Shown one piece after another: positions 46,101-53,106 of a stretch of 64,000 bases of DNA; the stretch's first letter is position 1, and each line of letters starts with the position of its first letter. The notes under the pieces were generated by a model. That model searched no databases. It saw only the letters and a list, made by a program, of their open reading frames with translations, and was not told the origin of the DNA. The DNA is taken from positions 15,100,356-15,164,355 of the forward strand of contig OX457036.1 of assembly GCA_949752735.1 (NCBI GenBank), read 5' to 3'. The DNA is from Lumbricus terrestris (Eukaryota > Annelida > Clitellata > Crassiclitellata > Lumbricidae). The translations under genes were made by a program, and so were the position numbers.

Positions 46101-46698
46101 GTACCAAGTAGTTCAGTAATCAGATTTTTTTCTTTCTGGTTTTTACCATCACAAATTTTTTACAATCACTTTTCAGTCAATTTTCAGATTAAAGTATGCA
46201 ATTATTTACCCATTTATACTTACAACAATTTTATCCGCAACATTTTGCAATTGTGACATTCTGTCCGTGTCAGTTTGTCACAAGCAATATTGTCAGGCCA
46301 TCAGAAATACTCACTGGATTGGATTTTTACTTCTCAAGCTCTCGCCATGAAATTTAACCGTGACCATATAGCGCTTTGCACCTCCTCCCTGCAAAATATC
46401 TGCAGATGCCCATTCATACCACACCACGTAAGCAAGTGTAATACACCTACCACGCAAGGTGACTAAAGTGACTGTCCGTTGAGCATGCGACGACCTCGCA
46501 ACCGATCTTGCGGAACTCTTCGACGCGGTCGCTGAACGCAATGATCTCGGTTGGACAGACGAAGGTGAAGTCGAGCGGGTAGAAGAAGAGGACGAGGTAC
46601 TTGCCCTTGTAGTCGGACAGAGAGATCTGCTTGAAGTCTCCGTTCACCACGGCTGTCCCGCTGAACGGCGGGGCAGCGGCCGTCAACTTCGGAAACAT
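30012..46698 (-). CDS. prdx: Typical 2-Cys peroxiredoxin (PRDX1/2-like), 4 coding exons
   Basis: Thiol peroxidase that reduces H2O2 and organic peroxides using thioredoxin. Joining 46698-46451, 34484-34362, 33582-33452 and 30097-30012 gives one 588-nt frame (195 aa), close to the 198-199 aa of vertebrate PRDX1/2. Every junction is GT-AG; the split codons (W83, R124, V168) are restored exactly. Peroxidatic Cys48 sits in FVCPT, with Thr45 and Arg124 as catalytic partners; resolving Cys169 is in EVCPAGW. GGLG (91-94) and the C-terminal YF (190-191) mark the hyperoxidation-sensitive eukaryotic type. No signal peptide is visible, so a cytosolic location is inferred. The ATG is preceded by a likely acceptor near 46717, implying an upstream noncoding exon. 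Introns are about 12.0, 0.8 and 3.4 kb; the first holds the nested transposons. All key residues are intact, so it is probably functional. PRDX1 versus PRDX2 orthology cannot be decided here. Confidence 0.96.
30248..30906. mobile_element. Palindromic Tc1/mariner-like miniature element, in peroxiredoxin intron 3
   Basis: Ends CA(A/G)GG(T/C)GGGCCATAAAAA are inverted, and similarity runs inward through TTGCCAATATC(T/G)TGGCCAG for over 100 bases. TA follows the right end. The 659-bp length and AT-rich interior contain no frame. Confidence 0.82.
31063..31359. mobile_element. Miniature inverted-repeat element, in peroxiredoxin intron 3
   Basis: Ends AATTGGGTCATTC inverted, followed on each side by CCAGCTCGACCATCT(T/C)GGAT and ATTTTACTGA. 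The 297 bp hold no coding frame. TA adjoins the left edge; the duplication is unclear. Confidence 0.78.
31799..31862. repeat. Nested perfect hairpin, in peroxiredoxin intron 3
   Basis: Inner stem AACATGTATGCTT / AAGCATACATGTT (13 bp, 2-base loop) lies inside an outer stem GTCAAAAATAACAC / GTGTTATTTTTGAC (14 bp). Both are perfect. It could form a cruciform or be a tiny palindromic element. Confidence 0.85.
32319..32486. mobile_element. hAT-type miniature element (CAAGGGCGGAT family), short copy
   Basis: Ends CAAGGGCGGATACAG and CTGGATCCGCCCCTG, with the exact duplication TGCAAGTC (32311-32318, 32487-32494). Poly-G/C stretches inside. 168 bp, in peroxiredoxin intron 3. Confidence 0.9.
32680..32985 (-). 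pseudogene. 3' end of a CR1/L2-like LINE (GGCGCTATATAAAT family)
   Basis: The minus frame gives [19 protein letters not shown] ... [11 protein letters not shown], the C-terminal end of a CR1/L2 RT. It is followed by GGGAGCGCCTCTGAGTAG, CCTTGAAGGGCGCTATATAA and an (ATTG)n tail. Heavily 5' truncated. Confidence 0.8.
32952..33199. repeat. Tandem duplication with 144-bp period
   Basis: AACATTCAAGGATTCC(A/)CTAATTCAGG...TTGCCGATTAAAATTG occurs at 32952 and again at 33096, nearly identical. In peroxiredoxin intron 3 beside the LINE remnant. Confidence 0.88.
33452..33582 (-). CDS. prdx: Peroxiredoxin coding exon 3
   Basis: Codes the core containing GLFIID and [19 protein letters not shown], which is highly conserved in 2-Cys peroxiredoxins. 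Acceptor TTATTCAG|T before 33582; donor AAG|GTACCT after 33452. 131 nt. Confidence 0.95.
33815..34020 (-). mobile_element. Diverged SINE copy, in peroxiredoxin intron 2
   Basis: Reverse complement of the SINE: AGCGCCTCTTCAAGCTCTC at the 3' side, CAAGTGAAGGACTTGC, a damaged B-box (GGATTTAAACC) and CCACTACACCACCGC at the head. Confidence 0.8.
34362..34484 (-). CDS. prdx: Peroxiredoxin coding exon 2
   Basis: Completes Trp83 and codes residues to Arg124 (first two bases), including the GGLG motif. Acceptor TTTTAG|G precedes 34484; donor CG|GTTAGT follows 34362. 123 nt, in phase with both neighbours. Confidence 0.95.
35014..35400 (-). pseudogene. Tc1-like transposase 3' fragment, left arm
   Basis: The minus-strand frame ends with [15 protein letters not shown], closely matching the reading at 45130-45175 on the plus strand, followed by the same 3' flank and terminal repeat. 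It is the transposase C-terminal end plus 3' UTR and terminal repeat; the catalytic region is absent. Confidence 0.7.
35405..35530 (+). pseudogene. Tc1-like transposase middle fragment
   Basis: Plus-strand reading gives VMVLGGMTA followed by [15 protein letters not shown], the segment that normally precedes the second catalytic Asp in Tc1 transposases. It is cut at 35532 by the hAT-type insertion and resumes at 44778. Confidence 0.65.
35961..35978 (+). repeat. Harbinger left terminal inverted repeat
   Basis: 18 bases GGCCCGTATGCACAAGAG, preceded by target duplication CAG. Confidence 0.93.
36140..36352 (+). CDS. Harbinger transposase exon 1
   Basis: 71 codons from ATG at 36140, with a basic, Arg-rich start and then the [18 protein letters not shown] segment typical of Harbinger nuclease N-termini. 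Confidence 0.9.
36140..39392 (+). CDS. Harbinger transposase (HARBI1-like DDE nuclease), 3 exons
   Basis: Joining 36140-36352, 37880-38191 and 38865-39392 gives 1053 nt (350 aa), near the 349 aa of HARBI1. Junctions are CAG|GTACGA ... TTTAG|GTG and CAG|GTAGCG ... ACACAG|CTC, all phase 0. Catalytic acids: Asp147 in CIDGTHVRI, Asp224 in GDSGYM, Glu260 in [14 protein letters not shown]. The basic N-terminus and the [12 protein letters not shown] region (about 94-107) are likely DNA-binding, as in PIF/Harbinger proteins. It is a DDE_Tnp_4-type nuclease that cuts at element ends and in this superfamily needs a Myb-like partner for nuclear entry and binding. That partner is encoded on the opposite strand. 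The frame has no stops or shifts, so it may be active. A domesticated HARBI1 is less likely, since intact termini surround it. Confidence 0.94.
36396..36585. mobile_element. 190-bp miniature element in transposase intron 1
   Basis: Inverted ends GGCGAAATTGCAGTATCGGG, with the exact 8-bp duplication CTTAATTT at 36388-36395 and 36586-36593. The interior has GGGTTAGGG-like repeats and repeated GTCGTGATGGTCG. No coding capacity. Inserted within the Harbinger intron, so younger than the Harbinger. Confidence 0.88.
37880..38191 (+). CDS. Harbinger transposase exon 2
   Basis: 104 codons. [10 protein letters not shown] at the start is a family hallmark; the helix-turn-helix-like stretch and the first catalytic Asp (IDGTHV) follow. 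Confidence 0.93.
38865..39392 (+). CDS. Harbinger transposase exon 3
   Basis: 175 codons plus TAG. Carries [15 protein letters not shown] (Asp224) and [13 protein letters not shown] (Glu260), with an acidic and Pro-rich tail. Confidence 0.94.
   Translation, partial: LICDADMRIINCVARWPGSVHDARILRETALFHAFESDQRPLTGFILGDSGYMLRDWLMTPVVNIRSPRDEAFNTAHCGTRCTVERCIGVLKRRWHCLHTELRVSPEKACEIICACVVLHNRATDLNHVLDADLVDNDDDASSAPALPPVPPCTMTEQARLAAGKAARDRLINIF
39880..40439 (-). CDS. Myb-like protein exon 3 (coiled coil)
   Basis: Acceptor TTGACAG|ATCAAG, stop TAA at 39882-39880. Contains the Ser/Thr/Pro linker, QRKRRRP and the repeated coiled-coil modules. Confidence 0.85.
39880..43719 (-). CDS. Harbinger Myb/SANT-like DNA-binding partner protein, 3 exons
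   Basis: Joining 43719-43347, 42574-42503 and 40439-39880 gives 1005 nt (334 aa) with GT-AG junctions and restored frames. Residues about 13-100 form a Myb/SANT-like (MADF/NAIF1-type) domain beginning [15 protein letters not shown] and including [12 protein letters not shown] and [12 protein letters not shown]. The middle is Ser/Thr/Pro-rich with a basic QRKRRRP patch that could be a nuclear signal. The C-terminal 90 residues hold three imperfect copies of a 23-residue Lys/Glu/Leu module (LKxxKxKLxLETQKLE), predicted coiled coil. In characterised Harbinger elements this protein binds subterminal DNA and brings the nuclease into the nucleus. I started at the ATG at 43719, just before the domain. 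SINEs and a TA repeat lie in its introns without damaging exons. Confidence 0.88.
41109..41334 (+). mobile_element. tRNA-derived SINE, copy in Myb-gene intron
   Basis: Starts with an A-box-like TGGTGTAGTGGTGGC and a B-box GGTTCGAATCC, then the family body (AAGGACCTTGGGCAAGTCC, AACTCCGATGCAGTGTCC), the conserved 3' module GGGAGCGCCTCTGAGTAG and an (ACAA)n tail. One of the best-preserved copies here. Confidence 0.88.
42058..42265 (+). mobile_element. Diverged copy of the same SINE
   Basis: Shares GAAGCCGGAGGGTTCC, TTCGAATCCACCTCAA and GCAAGTCCTTCACTTGCA with the intact copies but has lost much of the 3' module. Confidence 0.75.
42503..42574 (-). CDS. Myb-like protein exon 2 (72 nt)
   Basis: Acceptor TTGTTGTAG|TTTCTGG, donor GAGG|GTCAGT. 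Codes [18 protein letters not shown] and a few more residues in the phase needed by both neighbours. It was identified only by phase and splice sites, so confidence is lower. Confidence 0.72.
43043..43110. repeat. (TA)n microsatellite
   Basis: About 68 bases of TA in intron 1 of the Harbinger Myb gene; a shorter TA run is at 43211-43233. Confidence 0.95.
43347..43719 (-). CDS. Myb-like protein exon 1
   Basis: 124 codons plus one base, holding the whole Myb/SANT-like domain. Donor GAAG|GTATGT. Reading past the donor leads into intronic TA repeat. Confidence 0.88.
44058..44075 (-). repeat. Harbinger right terminal inverted repeat
   Basis: Exact reverse complement of the left terminus, followed by CAG. 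Confidence 0.93.
44778..45180 (+). pseudogene. Tc1-like transposase C-terminal fragment, right arm
   Basis: Reads [14 protein letters not shown] (second catalytic Asp region), then [19 protein letters not shown], where the Glu of PIENLW is the third acidic residue of DDE Tc1 proteins. In-frame stops (after TKE and FGV) and a loss of frame make it a pseudogene. Its 3' flank and terminal repeat end at 45474. Confidence 0.8.
45475..46450. other. Rest of peroxiredoxin intron 1
   Basis: AT-rich sequence between the nested stack and exon 1; TGACAAA(A/T)TGTC words near 45850-45910. A hAT remnant occupies 46312-46415. Confidence 0.5.
46312..46415. mobile_element. Remnant right end of the CATGGGCGCCCGCA hAT family
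   Basis: TTCTCAAGCTCTCGCCATGAAATTTAACCGTGAC-type sequence (only partly quoted: AATTTAACCGTGAC) and CTGCAGATGCCCAT align with 44680-44769. It lies just downstream of peroxiredoxin exon 1. Confidence 0.55.
46451..46698 (-). CDS. prdx: Peroxiredoxin coding exon 1
   Basis: Codes residues 1-82 and two bases of Trp83, including the peroxidatic motif FVCPT. The donor is TG|GTAGGT at 46450. The start ATG at 46698-46696 is 19 bases inside a probable exon whose acceptor (TTTCTTCAG) lies at about 46718-46726, so the first coding exon begins with a short 5' UTR. Confidence 0.95.
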
Positions 46699-46739
46699 CT
46701 TTGACTAGTAGGAATACTGAAGAAAGAGACAATGTATAG

Positions 46740-47539
46740 GTTTAATTGTTTTATTATATTATTTGTTTATTTTTTTTATTTTACTATTTTATTTATTTAT
46801 TCGGTAAACCATATATATCAGAACAATACTGCAAACAAATAATTGAGGTCATTTAAAATAATAAAAGCTGGTTACTACACTTGCATGTGAAATCAACAAA
46901 GATGAAAACCTCCACTCATAAAATGATATTGCAAATCAGGTACTTCATGTATGTGTAACATATACTATTAAAACAGAAAAAAATTAATTTATTGTGGAAA
47001 TCTGCATAGCACTCCTTCAAGGTAACTACTCAGGAATGCTACCAACCCAGCTGAAGAGAATGGTTGAGTGAGCTTACAATAAAATGTACATGAAAAACCC
47101 TATGCAGCAAATTGCAAAGCCAGCCAGTCTCCATTCCAGACCATGACGCTAGAAACAGAAAAAGCACGAGGCTACCTGGTTGAGTTTCGCATGTGGGATT
47201 AAGTGCAGAAGCGCAGAGACCATGTATGCTCAGGGTGGAACAGCAGAGCTTCCTCTTATGAATACAAGCTCAAAGGGCAGTATGTTTAGAGATGTATTCA
47301 TAATACATGTATAATATAGACTGTTTGTTCAAAAAATTTCACTGCAAATCACAAACTTCTTGGGCTGTATTTCTCAGTACAAACTTCTCCAATCTCTTGA
47401 GGTACAGTGTGCAATATTTACCAATGCCTTGTTTACAATGTATTATAGCAAAGTTGTCTCTGTTCAATGGGCAAGCAATTAAATTAATTCAAATTAGCAG
47501 CTGCTGTGCTGGGTAAATAATAAAAACTTACATCTATAT
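46740..47539. other. No coding feature; retroposon remnant
   Basis: AT-rich start (TTTATT repeats). GCATAGCACTCCTTCAAGG and TACTCAGGAATGC near 47005-47040 are a LINE/SINE 3' remnant. Probably within a 5' intron of peroxiredoxin. Confidence 0.45.
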
Positions 47540-48188
47540 CTATAAGAAAGGACTTGGCGGACTTTGTCCAGAATGCACGCTCACAGTTTTGAACCTACTC
47601 ACCTTAAACATTGTACATAAATAGACTTTCACCCCAGAATCTCAGGCGCGCTATTTTCATCTCCTTATTCACTGTAGAACTCGAGATATTAGACATTTTA
47701 ATTTTCGCCGTGTTAATTTCGCGATCGCTCCAATGCGACGCCATTATTTGAATCGTTGTAACAAATGACGTCATTTTCCCAGAGCTTAGATGAAACTGGA
47801 GCCCTCGCTACGCGGCGCAACCGCCGAAAGATAAATGCCATAGGCCAAGGAGTATATACATTAAGATGAGCACCATGCAACATGAGTATAACCACAGGTA
47901 TAACCAACAGAATTGGGGAAGACCTTCCAAGCATAGGGCCATAAAAAACTCCCAAATGGGCGGCGAAGCCGCCTCACAGGCGCGGGTGGAGCTGCGTTTG
48001 GGGACGAAAAATCGAAATTTCCCGTGCAACGCCGGGTAATTAATTAATTTTCGCCGTCTTAATAACGCGATCGCTGCAAATAACCCCCAAAATTAATGGG
48101 CGGCGAAGCCGCCCCACAGGCGCCGATGGAGCTGGGTTTCGGGACGAAAAATCTAAATTTCCCGTGCAACGCCGGGTACCCCAGCTAG
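47540..48188 (+). mobile_element. Helitron-like nonautonomous element, 3' end duplicated
   Basis: The right end reads CCCGTGCAACGCCGGG (CCCG/CGGG hairpin) then TACCCCAGCTAG followed by T, matching the Helitron CTRR end inserted before T. The terminal block (GGGCGGCGAAGCCGCC ... GCCGGGTA) occurs twice, at 47957-48038 and 48097-48180. AATTTTCGCCGT also repeats, at 47701 and 48044. The left end is not certain; the start is an estimate. No Rep/helicase frame is seen. Confidence 0.65.
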
Positions 48189-49439
48189 TATGCCATAATT
48201 TAGGTGCATATCAACAGTTTGAAAATTCTTTAAAAATGCAAACTTTTAGGATGCAAAAGTGACTATATTCAAATCTGCAAACTTTGATGGCTATCAACAA
48301 ATGCAATGTTGGCAATGCAAACTTTTAGTAACGAGTAAACTTCACACAGTTTCTTGACAAACACACACTTTGAACAATACAGCTACCAACAATAAAAACA
48401 TAGCCAACTGTAAAAGAACTCACTCAACTCGCTTTAACAAAAAGCATTAATTTTTTAAATATGCTCTACAAAAAAACCGTTTACTTTAAAATAATGTTCC
48501 ACAACAAAGAATGGCTTAAGTATCAACAACAGTGGCTTACCGCACGCGGAACTACAATAGGACCTCAGAGAAACTGATGAACAATGCACAAAAACCCGGA
48601 CTTTGGAACAGACCACAGCAAAACTCAACTTTTTAGATCGCGGGTCACAGGACCATTGTTAGTGCAGTTTGATAACCTACGAGGTTTGAAATAAGCAGGA
48701 CATTCCTGTCAAGGTCCATCAAACGCCAAGTGAACTGAATGGCTGCAAACGGTCCATAAATGCTATCAGATTTATATTTAGATCGGGTTGCATCGACAGT
48801 GCTTCTGAGTGCACAGTCATGAAAAGGACCTATATAAATCTCGTAAACGAATGAAAGAATAATGACCATTCATTCTTCCTATGGACCTATATAGCAACTC
48901 TTCAAGAAACCTACTCAGGAGCACTCCCACCCCAGCCACTGCAAAACAAAAAAATACCTCAGCAGAGATCTATGAAAGAAAGTCAGATTGGTCAGATGTA
49001 ATAAATGCAGTTTTGAAGGGAGGTCAATAAATGCAGTTTTGAAGGGAGGTCATTCCAGATGACTAGCCCTACAACTGAGATAGCTCGGCGTTGCCTGGCA
49101 ACCAAGTGAACCCAAAAATTAGGAGTTGTCGCTATTCAGAGACACTCTCGGCATGGAAATTTAAGGGAGCGCAGAAATAACTTAAAGAATAAAAGAGCGA
49201 TGATGGAAAACAAGTCACTAGTTTAGTCCCTTGTGAGGAAAGGTCATTCCAAGGGCAAGGACCAGCCACAAAGTTACCAAGACGATGTGTTGAAGATATG
49301 GAGAACGGATTTTGCACATACTTCAAGCTCTAGGGTCTAGGTATTGCGAGGATAACGTTTTTTATATACTTCAAGCTCTAGGGTCTAGGTATTGCGAGGA
49401 TAAGTTTGTGCATATACTTCTAGAGGTAATATTGCAAGC
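48189..49439. other. Gene-free stretch with small tandem duplications
   Basis: A retroposon remnant at about 48885-48925 (TATATAGCAACTCTTCAAG), a 24-bp duplication at 49003-49050 (AAATGCAGTTTTGAAGGGAG), and a 49-bp duplication near 49320-49418 (CTTCAAGCTCTAGGGTC). Confidence 0.6.
48541..48650 (-). promoter_or_regulatory. Alternative candidate 5' noncoding exon of peroxiredoxin
   Basis: On the minus strand a strong donor GCG|GTAAGC ends at 48541, preceded by about 100 bases of non-repetitive sequence with CpGs. It lies 1.8 kb upstream of coding exon 1 with the right orientation. It competes with the 52-kb candidates; there is no transcript evidence. Confidence 0.2.
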
Positions 49440-49636
49440 AGGGCTGTTTCTAAGTAATTTTTAGAACTGCACAACCTCTTTCTTCGTTTCCTATCCTCCA
49501 TGGTAAAGTACTTCCTATTGGAGGACAATGATCTTTTTGCAATAGTTTTAGCTGTACAGGAGTGCTTCTACAACTGCACAAATCCATTTAGAACTGCACA
49601 TTTTGTGTACAACTGCATGTTAAAAGTGTGTTTTAC
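49440..49636. mobile_element. Copy of the AACTGCAC miniature family
   Basis: GCAGGGCTGTTTCTAAG and TTAGAACTGCACAACC at the left; AACTGCATGTTAAAA at the right. The right end is degraded. Confidence 0.7.
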
Positions 49637-50179
49637 CATCTTAGAAACAAAACAACTTAAAAGATTCAACTTCAAAATTTAATTTGATAGAACTTTCTAG
49701 AGCACATCTTTTCAAACTTTCAATTTCGTTTACACTTGGCAATACGAAATATAATATAAATTTATAGATACAGTACAATACGATACAACACAAACATGCT
49801 AATCAGCAGGGTTTTGAATTACAATCTCCTGACAAATTTATCCAAATTATGATATCATTATCATTAAGGATCTTGCAAATGGCCAATGAAAACCAGATAT
49901 CATAGAAGTTGAGAGAACTCTGTTGTTTTAGCACTCAAAAGCATAGTAGGTTGCCGGCCTGTACCTACTTTAAATTGCTAACAATTACCCACTTAACATG
50001 TCAAATATCAGAGGCCACACAGAGTCAAGTGGCAGTTTGTGATAACTGCATAATAGGGACACTGCTGAACTGGGGCAACTATCAGCAATAGAAAATGATG
50101 GATCCCTACGCCTCCCAAGGTCAATGTCACTTGCATTATGTAACAAGTTCAGACCAGAAGTCCTTTATATTGACAGGCA

Positions 50180-50240
50180 CATGTATAACAAAAGACACTT
50201 TAGTATAAAAGACACTTTAGTACAAAAGACGCTTTAGCAT
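50180..50240. repeat. 17-bp tandem repeat, 3 copies
   Basis: ACAAAAGACACTTTAGT-like unit three times. Neighbouring 49637-50179, 50241-50632 and 50763-51960 show no coding gene. Confidence 0.85.
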
Positions 50241-50632
50241 AAAATCTGGCAATACAAGTATATACAACTGAGGCTAGTATAAAAAAAGCGGTCAGCTAAA
50301 GAAAACTGAGAAAAAACATCATAACAATGGGCTTCACATGTACATAGATCTATGCCATTGCTGGCAAGGCTTCTTTTGTGTGCAATATACCACACTGATG
50401 ACTTGAGTATCAACAGCACAGATTCTGTTCTCACACAATATACTGTTGGTTTTGCTCCAAGTACTGGGTACACACTTCTTCTCCAGTCAAGATACTTGCC
50501 TCTGTTGGACCTTTGTTGGTACAGCACTTTTGAGATCTAGTCAAAACTGAGTATTGAGACAATAGTGTCTGCTGACCACTGCTTGTACAAGCGATTGCAA
50601 CAGAGTTGAACAGACACAACCACTTTTCCGCA

Positions 50633-50762
50633 GGGCTTTATTAAAAAAATTAGAGTTGCACAAGCCCCTTCTTTCCCTATCCAGCCTCTATGGCAATGGA
50701 TATAATTATTTAAATTTTTTAACTGCACAAAAAGTGTAGAACTGCACACTAAAAAGAGCTCG
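50633..50762. mobile_element. Short copy of the AACTGCAC miniature family
   Basis: CAGGGCTTTATT ... AGTTGCACAAG at the left and TAGAACTGCACACTAAAAAGAGC at the right in shortened form; no clear duplication. Confidence 0.65.
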
Positions 50763-51965
50763 GCATTTCTGGCAACATGACAGAGGTTTTCTTCTAGTGT
50801 GAAGTAAGTTCAAGCACCCACAGTATTAACAGAGGTGTATTCTCGCATACTGTGCTATTGCAAGTCACTGATAACCAAGGTAATCAAATAGATAATTGGA
50901 GAGGCAGAGAGGAAACTTGTGCAGACGGTGATCAGAAACAAGAATCTAGTACTCCAGGGTTTATTTCTGGGCAAAGTGACAAAACTTTAAAATTTTCCCA
51001 ACCAAAGATAGAAACTTTATAGTAAGCGTTTTATGCAGAAAATAGCAAACAAGTTTTTTCTTAATAACTTTTTTTAGTAAAATTATTTTTTTTCTCATGT
51101 AGTCTGAATGCGGTTTTACATTAATATCTTCAATAAACGAAGATACTACTACCACTACTGATAGAGGCCTTCATGTTAGCTTTGCACACTATTGGTGGGC
51201 AGCAATAACTGGTGACATCATCCACCCTGCTGTATTTAACACCAGAGGAGGGAATTGGTCATTACCACTGTCAGGCAAGGCTACACCTTACTTGCTGTCA
51301 AAATATTGCTCACCAAGCCTTTTACCCAAAAATAGCATAATAAATACAATTCTTCCATATGTTGGATGCAATCACTTGCTTAAATTTTTGCATTGGAGAC
51401 AATTTCTATTTTCTTAAAGTTAAAAGATTAGAGCTTTGCAAGCAAGAGGGCATCAGCTCGTTAATTTATTTTTATTACTCATTTTATTACTAAATTATTA
51501 CAAAATATTCAAAAGTACATTTTGATCTAAACTATTATTTTACAACTTAAGTTGTGTCAGACCTACTGAAATGTTAAAAGTGCCTGTAATGCCACCTAGT
51601 CTAGTCAGATAAGGCAACGCATCAATATCTCAAGCAACAGATTCTACTACTCAAAAACAGAAATTTCCACGTTTCACATTCTCAATACTGCGCAAGCTCA
51701 AGAAAAATGCACTCAAATCTTGAGTCTTAAAGGTGTGTTTAAACCTTTGATCACTCTGAAAGATAAATCAGCAGAGTTACGCTCTGCACGAATGTCACAC
51801 CCCCTGACACTTCAACACCACCGCTATCACCACGCTTTGCCCTCTTCACCTTCAAAAACTTGAAAGGAAACAGAAATCGCATCAATTCAAAACGCAAGCA
51901 ATCGTTCGTAATCCTACACAAAAACCCTCCTGAAATAACAAAGCATGGCGGCAGACACAGCTCAC

Positions 51966-52400
51966 CCTCAGCTCCTAGAATTTTCCAGATTTTTAAGCGA
52001 CGCCACGCGTTCAAAAATACGGCGGCTTGCGCGCAAACCCAGCATCAATCAGAAGCATCCTAACAAAAGGCATTGTGTGCATCTAACAAAAGCAAGCATA
52101 ATTTAGATAGGCCCGAAAATACTTACAATATAATTTCGAAGCGACAACGACAGCTTTTGATTCAACACGCTCTCGATCTGGGTTGAAATGAACGCAGCTG
52201 CCGGTCACCGTGATCGTTCACTAAATTTTCTCGTCCGTTCCTTTCTTCACTCGTTCTAGACGACGCCTTCGGTGACTGGATCGATGAGGGTCGAAATCTA
52301 GGCCACGTGCACAACACGAATCGCGCAGTGGATTCAGAAACGGCACGCAAGCAATTAGGTCGCGTCTGTGAAATGATGCTTTTTCGACACAGAATCTTCA
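51966..52400 (-). promoter_or_regulatory. Candidate peroxiredoxin promoter and 5' noncoding exon(s)
   Basis: A comparatively CpG-rich patch upstream of the gene with few repeats. Minus-strand donor-like sites fit a noncoding first exon: GAGG|GTGAGC ending at 51966 and ATT|GTAAGTA ending at 52127. A CACGTG E-box lies near 52303. Coding exon 1 needs an upstream exon because an acceptor sits just before its ATG. An alternative donor (GCG|GTAAGC) ends at 48541. Which one is used cannot be decided without transcripts. Confidence 0.35.
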
Positions 52401-52739
52401 CAAATTGCTGTATTCAGTATTATTACAATGATACCTGAATTCGGATCATGGAAGTCAATCTACTTTGTCTTAGTCAGACAAACGAAAACGCATAAATTCA
52501 ATATTAAGCCTAAAGGTCCTACCTGTATAGGCCTAAATGTTTGCTCATTATGTAGCATTTATATATGACCATAAACACACAAAGTATAATGTTAACATTT
52601 ATATTGGGATTTTTTCGAAATTCATTTATTCAGCCCCAATGCAGATTTTCCGTAGAGGCTTCATCTGCAACGACCGCATAATAACGGATTGCTAGATTAC
52701 TTTATGCCTCCCCTGTTTGGTGGGGTTTTGCCAACGCAA

Positions 52740-53106
52740 TGGAGCGTAAACGTCTCAACGGTCTTTTAAGAAAAATGACCCGTTCAAGCTTTCTTCCAAC
52801 CGATTTTCCTAGTTTTGACACTCTCTGTTCTAGGGCTGACTCTGCTCTTTTCCGCTCTATCCTCTTAAATCCTTGTCACATTCTTCACGACCTCCTCCCT
52901 CCCATCAAGGTCACTCCATACAATACTCGACCAAGGTCACATAATCTAACCCTTCCTAGAGTTGATTCTTTTGCCAGAAACAGTTTTATTATGCGAATGT
53001 TATATAACTTTGCATAAATGTTTTCTATTATTTATTTCCTCTGTAAACTACTGTGCGTTTGCTGGTGGTGTAATAAAGAATATTCTTACTTACTTACTTA
53101 CTTAGA
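52740..53106 (+). pseudogene. LINE 3' end with (CTTA)n tail
   Basis: The frame from 52739 reads MERKRLNGLLRKMTRSSFLP ... CHILHDLLPP ... RPRSHNLTLP ... RNSFIMRMLYNFA, typical of the extreme C-terminus of a non-LTR polyprotein. It is followed by AATAAAGAATATT and a CTTA repeat tail. No RT domain remains. It is not a host gene. Confidence 0.75.

Noticed and set aside
46447..46732. Overlapping Arg-rich 89-codon minus frame in peroxiredoxin exon 1
   Set aside because: It is the shadow of the peroxiredoxin exon in another frame.
52739..53017. Independent small host gene
   Set aside because: Its C-terminal motifs and the CTTA tail shared with 11085-11171 mark it as a LINE end.
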